NCBI GenBank assembly: GCA_000831005.1
Contig: CP007152.1
Coordinates: 1,860,001-1,924,000, forward strand
Direction of reading: 5' to 3'
DNA from: Marinobacter salarius
GTDB lineage: Bacteria; Pseudomonadota; Gammaproteobacteria; Pseudomonadales; Oleiphilaceae
Length of the DNA: 64,000 nt
Of this stretch, positions 57,280 through 64,000 are shown piece by piece (the first letter of the stretch is position 1; each line of letters opens with the position of its first letter). Both the position numbers and the translations under genes were made by a program. The notes under the pieces are model-generated. The model saw nothing but the letters and a program-made list of their open reading frames with translations. It was not told the DNA's origin and did not search any database.

Positions 57280-59744
57280 TCAGGCCCGGTACGGCTCTCC
57301 CGGCACGAACCCATCCTCTTGTTCCCGTGGGGAACCGGACGATGGAGATGGTGTTGGTGGGTGACGATCAGCATGGAGAATGCCGTCTTCGTCGGCGTAA
57401 ACATCGGTAACAAAGCGGGGCTTGAAGACCAGTACCCAGGAAGGCACCAGAAGCATGGCCGCGATGCCGTTGATCACGATCATGACGCACAGCAGCAATG
57501 CTGCATCAGACTGGAATCGGAGGTCTGAGAAAATGACCACATGATGATGCCCGCCATCAACGTCAGCGCGGTGAAACTGATGGCCATGCCGGTGGTGGAT
57601 ATGGCTCGCCTGACGGCGTCCCTCAGGTTGCCAAGTCGGGCCATTTCTTCCCGTATCCGGTCCATCATGTAGATGGAATAATCGATGCCGACGCCGATAC
57701 CCACGGCAATCACCGGCACGGTATTGATGTCGATATTGAGCGCATTAAAGCCCATATAGGCGTAGGTGAGAGTGGTTGCGAAAATCATCGCCAACAGCAT
57801 CATCAGCCCGGCGTGTAATGAGGTGTAGAACAGCATGACAAAGGCAAAGATCAGCAGGAAAACCAGTGGCAGAACAATGACATTGGTCTCGAAGGCTGAT
57901 TCGTTCATTGCGGCGGCAACACCAAGGGTTCCCCCCGCGAGTTTGATGGTCAGGCCCTCAACGCTGTCACCGTTCTCCGCGATCCATTCCTTGGCCATGT
58001 GAATGGCACGGCGGATGGTCTCGCCCTGGCGGTCCTTGTAATAGAACACCAAGTTGGCAACGCGGTCGTCGGTGTCGTTGAATTCATCAAGGGCCCCGGG
58101 AATCGGGCTGGAGGCCATGTAGGTAAACATCAGCCCGCCGACATAGCCCGCATCGTGAGGAATCTGGTACCAACGGGGGTCGTCGTTGTGCATCAGGCGG
58201 TTAACTTGCTTAACGAGGTCGGGCAGGCCTTTGCTGCCGCCCACTTCCGGGTCCTTCAGCATGTGGGATTGCAGATCAGAAAGGGCAGCCAGTACCTCCG
58301 GACGTTTCAGGCCCCCTTTCTCTTCGGTTTCCGCCACGATGTAGAGCTCCTCGGAGCCCGGGAAGCGCTCATTCACCACGCGGGAAGAAACGTTGTAGTC
58401 GTGGTCGGGATACAGGATGGGAGAGCCTGGCTCCGAGTCGCCAATCTGCACGTTGGACGCCGCTAATAGTCCTGCGGCCATCGCCAGTGCCGCGACACTC
58501 AGCACCACTTTCGCCGCGCCTGGCCGTGCAACCGTGCGTGAGCAACTGGCGCCGATATGGCGCAGGGCGGTTTCGCGCAGGTTCGGGTCTTTGGGCGTTG
58601 GCAGAATGGATAACAGAAGTGGCACGCCGATCAGCACCGTGAACACAACAGTGATCGCCCAAAGGGAAGCATAGATGCCCAGATGGGTATTCAACGGAAT
58701 GGACCCGATGGCAATGAGCGACAGGCCAATAGCATCCGACACAACACCCAGGGAACCAGGGCGGAAAAGACTGTCAAAGGTCGCTTTTGCGGCTTTGGGG
58801 CCACTACCCAGTTCGCGGGTTTCCGCATAGTAGCGTTCAACGAGCTGTACGCCATGGCTCATCGCCCTGGCTGCAATCAAAAAGGGGATCACCAGCCCGA
58901 GCGGATCCAGGTTGTAACCGAGCAGGCTGATGATCCCAAGCCCCCAGATCGTGGAGACCAAAACGCCGCCCAGGGGGATCAGCACACCGTAGGCCTTGCG
59001 GAAATGGAAAACGAGTAAGGCCAGCATGGTGATTACGGTGAAAATAAAGATCTGGAGGATCTGCTCCATGTACGTGTAGGCCCACCCCACCAGGACTGGC
59101 TGTCCCGTGGCGTAGATCCTGACTCCCGCGCTTTCCTCCGCTTCACGCAGCTGTTGTAACTGTGCAAACGTCTTTTCGTAATCCAGCTTGCCTTCAATCA
59201 GTTGCGCCTTGACCAGGGCCATTTTCATATCTGGAGACACAAGGGGGCCGTACACCCGTGGGTTGGCCGCCACATCGGCTTTCATGGCAGCCAGTGCTTC
59301 CCGTGAGTACTCGCCGGAGGTGGAGTCGTAGTAGGGTTCCGAGTTGATGCTGCCGACTTCCGTAAGCCAGATTTTGCGGGAATTCCGGTGAGTCACGCTG
59401 GACACAAGGTTGTGGTTAACCCCAGGCAGGTTGTCCACGGCCTGGGTGATTCGGTCGATCTTGGCGAGATTCTCGTTGGTAAAAATGTCGCCATCTTCGA
59501 ATTCGACACCCACCGTAAGAACGTTGGCGCCGCCAAAGCTGTCCTTGATGCTGTTGTGCAGTTCGATATAGGGATGTTGCTGCGGCAGCAGGTCGGCGAA
59601 GTCGGTGTAGATTTTCAGCCCGGGGATACGCAGGGCGAACGCCAGCGTGAGGATGGTGATCACGCTCAATACCTTGCGCGGGTTGTTGAAGATCCATAGC
59701 TCCAGCGAATGCAGGAGATGGGTGAATCGATGCAGTCCAGGCAT
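57280..59744 (-). CDS. MMPL/RND-family exporter (frameshifted near the end)
   Basis: The protein of about 821 residues has the 12-helix RND/MMPL plan: a first helix at about 22-40, a large periplasmic loop, the helical bundle with LVIPFLIAARAMSHGVQLVERYYAETRE, then the second half with NALNIDINTVPVIAVGIGVGIDYSIYMMDRIREEMARLG. The Asp in GIGVGIDYSIY matches proton-relay residues. The break near 57538 is bridged into VVFSDLRFQSDAALLLCVMIVINGIAAMLLVPSWVL. It is expected to move lipidic or aromatic molecules with the DUF1302 and DUF1329 proteins. Confidence 0.87.
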
Positions 59745-59755
59745 GGCGGAGTTCC

Positions 59756-60745
59756 TCAGTCAGTGCTGGCCGAGTGGGCCACGGGAGTTTCAAGGTTCAG
59801 CAGCAGGCCACGGCCACCAGCGGCGAGTAGTCGGTGGTCGGGGAGAATCAGGCCGGTACGCAAATACAGGGGTTGGTCGGACGCGGAGATCTTCTGCCAG
59901 GATCGCCCCGTCTGCTGCAATACGGTGGCGTTATCCGCCAGGGCGTATAACCCTGAAGGGCCGGCAACGAAACCGAATATCGGGGCGTTGATGCCGGTGG
60001 GGGATTTCTCCCAGTTCTCTCCGCCGTCGGCGGTGTGGTAGATGAAACCGTTCAGGCCGCCAACCCAACCTTCATTGTCTGAACGGAAATAGCTGGAATG
60101 GGCGTAAAACTCATCCGGAAGGTAGCCGGCATAGTCCCAGTTCTCTCCGCCGTCCGTGGTTTTGAGTACCAGGCCATACTCACCGGTTATGAAAGCATGG
60201 TCGGCATCGATGAACTGGAGGTTGTTGAGGATGGCGTCTTCGTTGAGTGAAGTCTCAGTCCAGGTCTCACCCTGGTCAGCGCTGCCCTGAATAGTGGTGA
60301 AAGCACCTGCTGCCCACCAGTTGCCGTCCGGAGCGCAAGCGGCGGTCATCATCTGTTCCTGGCTGGGCAGGGAATGCGCCGTCCAGTTATCTCCGCTGGT
60401 ATCGCCATGCCAGATTTCGTTGTTGAACGTCAGCGCAATAAAGCTGTTGTCCGGGCATACGTCCAACGCAAGGAAGCTTTCCGACGTTGGCGTCTGCCGT
60501 TTCCAGCTTTCTCCGTTGTCTGAGCTGACCAACACAACACCGTTGTTGCCAGTCAGCACGATAACCTCGTCATTGCGAGCAATGGCTTGATAGAAATCGG
60601 TCCGTTTAACGGCCTGTCCCGACTGATCTCGAACCGCGTCAAGATCCAGGGGCGCTTCGCAACCCGTTAACAGAACCGAAAACAATCCGACCAGCGATAC
60701 GGCTGCGCCGGTAGTGCGCCATTTGCGCAGGGGGGCATTTCGCAT
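59756..60745 (-). CDS. YCF48-like beta-propeller lipoprotein
   Basis: The 329-residue protein has a lipobox signal (LVGLFSVLLTGCEAP). A repeat propeller follows, with the BNR/YCF48 motifs SSDNGESWKRQ, SADQGETWTET, TTDGGENWDYA and TADGGENWEKS. It is the first gene of the operon leading into the MMPL transporter, with 11 bases between them. Genes of this kind accompany RND-DUF1302-DUF1329 sets; the propeller may scaffold the envelope complex. It follows a sigma-54 promoter. Confidence 0.85.
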   Translation of the reverse strand: MRNAPLRKWRTTGAAVSLVGLFSVLLTGCEAPLDLDAVRDQSGQAVKRTDFYQAIARNDEVIVLTGNNGVVLVSSDNGESWKRQTPTSESFLALDVCPDNSFIALTFNNEIWHGDTSGDNWTAHSLPSQEQMMTAACAPDGNWWAAGAFTTIQGSADQGETWTETSLNEDAILNNLQFIDADHAFITGEYGLVLKTTDGGENWDYAGYLPDEFYAHSSYFRSDNEGWVGGLNGFIYHTADGGENWEKSPTGINAPIFGFVAGPSGLYALADNATVLQQTGRSWQKISASDQPLYLRTGLILPDHRLLAAGGRGLLLNLETPVAHSASTD

Positions 60746-60794
60746 TTTATGTCACCGTCTTTGTTTTTGTGGATAACGCGACTGACGGTGATTT

Positions 60795-60810
60795 AGCAAC
60801 GCGTGTGCCA
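60795..60810 (-). promoter_or_regulatory. Sigma-54 promoter of the YCF48-MMPL-DUF1302-DUF1329 operon
   Basis: On the minus strand TGGCACACGCGTTGCT is a full match to TGGCAC-N5-TTGC with GG and GC ten bases apart. It ends 50 bases before the YCF48 ATG. Confidence 0.82.
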
Positions 60811-60912
60811 TGCACGTTTTCGCGCTGTTAACTGTCTGTATTTAATGGTGAAGGTGACGGTTTTAGAGAGCTTTAGGGAAGTTTGGTGGGGCAGTTAATA
60901 GGATTGAGATTT

Positions 60913-60956
60913 ATCAAATGATGAAACGGGTGGGGCGTTTGTTGATATCGTCAAAC
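60913..60956. promoter_or_regulatory. Upstream activator sites for the leftward sigma-54 promoter
   Basis: A 14-base box, ATCAAATGATGAAA (60913-60926), and an imperfect 20-base palindrome, GTTTGTTGATATCGTCAAAC (60937-60956), lie about 110 and 138 bases upstream of the -24 element. The box also occurs twice in the dmpK upstream region. The spacing fits enhancer sites of a DmpR/XylR-type activator. Confidence 0.6.
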
Positions 60957-61003
60957 CAGAAAACGAACCGTGGACATCCCTGTCATGGCGCGACGGTTGT
61001 GGT

Positions 61004-62709
61004 TCAGCTTTCGGCGAGAATGCCGGATTTCTTGAGCCGGTAGGCGAGAGCGGGGCGGCTCAGACCAAGGATACGCGCTGCGCCGGAAACGTTCTGGTTG
61101 GCCTCTTCCATGGCACGCCGCATCAGCGTTTCCTCGACATCGTCCAGGCCGATGCCATTGCCCAGTATCTGGCTGGCCCAGTCGCCCCTGGACGTTTCAG
61201 ATGTCTTTTCAACAAGTTGTCCGTGGCTGTCGACAATACCCTGGGGCTGGCTAGGTTGCGGCTCGGGAACACCTGCAAACAGGGATTCGCGGCTGATGGA
61301 CTCATTGTTGTCGGTCAGGATGACGCCACGCTCGATAACGTTTTCAAGCTCCCGGATATTTCCCGGCCAATGGTAGTGCAGGCAGAGTTCAAGGGCCTTG
61401 TCGGAGAGTCCGAGTGTGCGCTTGTTATACTCAGAGTGGAATTTATTGAGGAAATGCTCGGCCAGTAGCGGCAGGTCTTCCAGCCGTTCCCTGAGCGGTG
61501 GAATCTTCACCGGAAACACATTGAGTCGGTAAAACAGATCGGAACGGAAACGGCCCTCTTCCACGGCTTTTTCAAGGCTTTCGTTGGTAGCCGCAATAAC
61601 CCGGACATCGACCGCCCGTGTGCGGTTGTCACCCACGCGCTCCAACTCCCCTTCCTGCAGCACCCTCAGCAGTGTGGCCTGAGCCCGGGGCGTGAGCTCA
61701 ACCACCTCGTCGAGAAAAATGGTGCCGGTGTTGGCTCGTTCAAACCGGCCCGGCCGGGACTGGTTGGCACCGGTGTAGGCGCCTTTTTCCACGCCAAACA
61801 GTTCCGCTTCGATCAGGTCCGGGGGAATAGCGGCGCAATTGACCGCGATAAAGGGTTGTTCGGCTCGTTCACTGCGAAGGTGAACGCTGCGGGCAATCAC
61901 TTCCTTGCCTACGCCGGTTTCGCCTAGCAATAAGACCGACACTTTACCAGAGCGGCCTTGTCGATCATCTTGCAGACCTTGTTGTAGGAGGCGGACTGGC
62001 CTATGCCGTAATACTGCCCCTCCTGCTTTTCGAGGCTGCTGCGTAAAGAACTGACTTGGCTCTGGAGGTCATACAGTTCTTCCATGATGGTGTCTGCCTT
62101 GAAGTATTGGGCAAATTCGGCGGCGTCCTCCCATTCCTCGGCAGGCTTGCCCACGATCATGCATTTTTCGTCACCACAGCCACGGCAGCTGACCTCGCGA
62201 AAGATGATTTCCCGGCCCATAAACGAGGAGGTGTAGGCGCAGGCGTATCCAAGCAGTGACCAGCAGACCGGTTCATCCATCTGCCCAAGTTCTGTCTGGC
62301 AGATATCCACTTCAAACGAATCAACCCATTCCAGCTCGCCATAGAAGCTGCCGGAGTCGTGATCAATGTCGATCTCCATGGGAACGACTTTGACCATGCC
62401 CTTGAGTGAATGCAGTTGGGGGCCAGCGAGAAAGATGTCGAGTTCACTGCAGTGCGGGCGAAGCTTCCGGGCCAGTTCGGCGTCTTTCAGTCCGGACTGG
62501 TATCCCAGGCGCAGGAGAAAGCCCTTCGCGCGCTCAATACCCATGGTATTCACCATTTCGCGACGAAAGGCGGCCATGGCACTGACTTGCATCAGTAGCA
62601 TGCGTTGCTCGCCAAACCAGATTTTGCCTTCCGTGCTCTGGAACCGGATCTGCTCCGTAAGATCCTGAAAATCCACATACTGCAATTGTGGTTTGTAGGT
62701 AATAGCCAT
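61004..62709 (-). CDS. dmpR: DmpR-type phenol-responsive sigma-54 activator (frameshifted)
   Basis: Repaired length is about 568 residues. The N-terminal XylR_N/V4R sensor (about 1-210) reads [69 protein letters not shown] and the cysteine-rich [24 protein letters not shown]. The AAA+ core has Walker A GETGVGKE, the sigma-54 contact loop GAYTGA, Walker B GTIFLDEV and [16 protein letters not shown] Fis-type helix-turn-helix ends it ([22 protein letters not shown]). One G restored near 61950 ([13 protein letters not shown]) joins the halves. The start at 62709 follows DmpR/MopR-type relatives. It activates the phenol hydroxylase operon on binding phenol. Confidence 0.92.
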
Positions 62710-62822
62710 ACTCAGGAGCCCCGTTTGTAATTGTATGGGGTCGCGTCCTGGAAAGGTCGTCCAGCGCGAAGGCAGCCGAACGCCGCCTTTTTCATATAAC
62801 ACCCTATCCTTGTCACAAATCA

Positions 62823-62836
62823 ATCAAATGATGAAA
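62823..62836. promoter_or_regulatory. ATCAAATGATGAAA box, distal copy
   Basis: An exact copy of the boxes at 60913 and 62901. It lies about 205 bases upstream of the dmpK -24 element and about 114 bases upstream of the dmpR start, so it might also influence dmpR. Confidence 0.5.
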
Positions 62837-62863
62837 TTTCAGGCGAAAGTCACGGTTGGCTGC

Positions 62864-62914
62864 TGATCTGAGCATTTGCTCAGATCACGATTTCATGTTG
62901 ATCAAATGATGAAA
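62864..62914. promoter_or_regulatory. Upstream activator sites for the dmpK promoter
   Basis: A perfect inverted repeat with 11-bp arms TGATCTGAGCA/TGCTCAGATCA and a TT spacer (62864-62887) is centred about 160 bases upstream of the -24 element. The box TTGATCAAATGATGAAA (62898-62914) follows. Two sites about 30 bases apart at this distance match the layout of DmpR/XylR upstream activating sequences. Confidence 0.75.
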
Positions 62915-63034
62915 AATTCGTCTGGCTTCCTGATCTCACCCTTCGATAATCCACTCTGTATCAGCGCCCGCCTTTCTATATAAAGCCTTTTAAAACAGAA
63001 GTCTGGGTTTTTATTGACGGCAGGTTTCGATGCT

Positions 63035-63050
63035 TGGCACAGCCGTTGCT
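63035..63050 (+). promoter_or_regulatory. Sigma-54 promoter of the phenol hydroxylase operon
   Basis: TGGCACAGCCGTTGCT is a perfect -24/-12 element (GG and GC ten bases apart), with transcription expected near 63061 and dmpK starting at 63091. Confidence 0.9.
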
Positions 63051-63090
63051 CCAGCTGTGGCAACCCATAACAAACACAAGGGTGTCAACG

Positions 63091-63342
63091 ATGACTGAGC
63101 ATGCAAAAAGCTTCGACGAGCTGACCCGCTACATCCGGGTCCGAAGTGGGCCAGAGGACAGATTCGTAGAGTTCGATTTTGCCATCGGACATCCCGAACT
63201 GTTTGTTGAGCTTGTCCTTCCCCGCGAAGCGTTCGAAATCTTCTGCAAGCACAACAATGTCGTTCACATGGATTCCGACATGATCCGCGAGATTGATGCG
63301 GACATGGTCAAGTGGCGCTTCGGCGAGAAGGGTCACCGCTGA
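63091..63342 (+). CDS. dmpK: Phenol hydroxylase assembly subunit DmpK
   Basis: The 83-residue protein (MTEHAKSFDELTRYIRVRSGPEDRFVEFDFAIGHPELFVELVLPREAFEIFCKHNNVV) matches DmpK/PhyK, the small accessory subunit that helps assemble the active multicomponent phenol hydroxylase. It is the first gene of the operon. An in-frame start at 63034 is rejected because it lies inside the promoter. AAGGGTG is the likely ribosome-binding site. Confidence 0.92.
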   Translation: MTEHAKSFDELTRYIRVRSGPEDRFVEFDFAIGHPELFVELVLPREAFEIFCKHNNVVHMDSDMIREIDADMVKWRFGEKGHR

Positions 63343-63390
63343 ACGTCACCAAATCGATCATCCACTCAAAACAACAAACGGTAAGTTGAT

Positions 63391-64000
63391 ATGAGCATTG
63401 AGATCAAAACCAATTCGGTGGAACCCATCCGCCAGACATACGGGCACATCGCCCGTCGCTTCGGCGACAAGCCGGCCTCCCGCTACCAGGAAGCCAGCTA
63501 TGACCTGGAAGCCAAAACCAACTTTCACTACCGCCCGCTGTGGGATTCAAAGCACACGCTGAACGACCCCACACGCACGTCGATCCGCATGGAAGACTGG
63601 TACGCCGTCACCGATCCCCGCCAGTTCTACTACGGCGCCTATGTTGGTAACCGGGCCAAGATGCAGGAGGCCGCGGAGACCAGCTTCGGGTTCTGCGAAA
63701 AGCGCAATCTGCTGACCCGACTTCCCGAAGCCACTCAGAAGCAGATCCTGAGGTTGCTGGTGCCTCTGCGCCACGTGGAGCTGGGTGCCAACATGAACAA
63801 CAGCAAGATCGCGGGCGATGTTAACGCCACGACGGTCTCGCAGATGCACATATATACCGCCATGGATCGCCTGGGCATTGGCCAGTACCTGTCTCGAATT
63901 GCCCTGATGCTGGATGGCAGTACCGGTGCAGCACTGGACGAATCCAAGTGCTACTGGATGGATGACGAGCTGTGGCAGCCAATGCGCAAGCTGGTGGAAG
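63391..64000 (+). CDS. dmpL: Phenol hydroxylase beta subunit DmpL (partial, cut by window end)
   Basis: An open frame from the ATG at 63391 to the last base encodes 203 residues. It starts MSIEIKTNSVEPIRQTYGHIARRFGDKPASRYQEASYD and continues WDSKHTLNDPTRTSIRMEDWYAVTDPRQFYYGAYVGNRAKMQEAAETSFGF, clear DmpL/PhyL sequence. DmpL is the structural beta subunit of the diiron hydroxylase that turns phenol into catechol. DmpM, N, O and P should follow outside the window. Confidence 0.93.
   Translation, partial: MSIEIKTNSVEPIRQTYGHIARRFGDKPASRYQEASYDLEAKTNFHYRPLWDSKHTLNDPTRTSIRMEDWYAVTDPRQFYYGAYVGNRAKMQEAAETSFGFCEKRNLLTRLPEATQKQILRLLVPLRHVELGANMNNSKIAGDVNATTVSQMHIYTAMDRLGIGQYLSRIALMLDGSTGAALDESKCYWMDDELWQPMRKLVE

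Noticed and set aside
63034..63090. Extended N-terminus for dmpK starting at 63034
   Set aside because: The extension overlaps the perfect sigma-54 promoter, and known DmpK proteins begin at the MTEHAKSF position.

Overview
The window looks like chromosome of a marine gammaproteobacterium, most likely Marinobacter or a close relative. This is inferred from protein character (RstAB, Ffh-RpsP-RimM-TrmD-RplS block, PomAB-type stator, DUF1302/DUF1329 proteins, DmpR-controlled phenol hydroxylase) and not from any database search. No rRNA, tRNA or CRISPR array was recognised.

Layout: 1-8.7 kb holds an OlsB-like acyltransferase, an RstAB-like two-component system, glycerol kinase, an iron ABC ATPase, argF, grxD and a TonB-like protein. 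8.7-23.6 kb is core housekeeping: a DUF1631 protein, CNNM and YpjD-like membrane proteins, then ffh, rpsP-rimM-trmD-rplS, xerD, dsbC, hom-thrC and recJ. 23.6-30.9 kb is an accessory block that I read as an integron cassette cluster without a visible integrase. It has several attC-like sites, an HNH nuclease/cytosine methyltransferase pair with a LexA-type box, an IS3-family element, an IS110-family remnant that splits an attC, a HigBA-like toxin-antitoxin pair, small orphan genes, a PaiB/VOC chimera, a decayed HAD phosphatase and a cupin. 30.9-39.3 kb has a MATE exporter, a RegBA-like pair, a diguanylate cyclase, an ABC exporter with a degraded permease and a lipocalin-like lipoprotein. 39.3-43.3 kb is a four-gene Anbu-type operon (ATP-grasp, alpha-E, transglutaminase, proteasome-like hydrolase). 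43.4-54 kb has amtB behind a sigma-54 promoter, a MotAB/PomAB stator, a kinase, an SDR/old-yellow-enzyme/TetR electrophile-response cluster, class III alcohol dehydrogenase and an Aer-like chemoreceptor.

The 54-64 kb end is the most coherent unit. A DmpR-like phenol regulator sits between two sigma-54 promoters. One faces right into the phenol hydroxylase genes (dmpK, dmpL, cut by the window end). The other faces left into a YCF48 lipoprotein - MMPL transporter - DUF1302 - DUF1329 operon closed by a strong terminator. Both promoters carry the same upstream 14-base box plus an inverted repeat, so this envelope transport operon is probably a second DmpR target.

More than 20 genes, including essential ones such as rpsP, are broken by what look like single-base deletions in short G/C runs. 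I treat these mainly as sequencing or assembly errors: such genes are listed as CDS with 'frameshifted' in the call. 'Pseudogene' is kept for genes with evidence of real loss.
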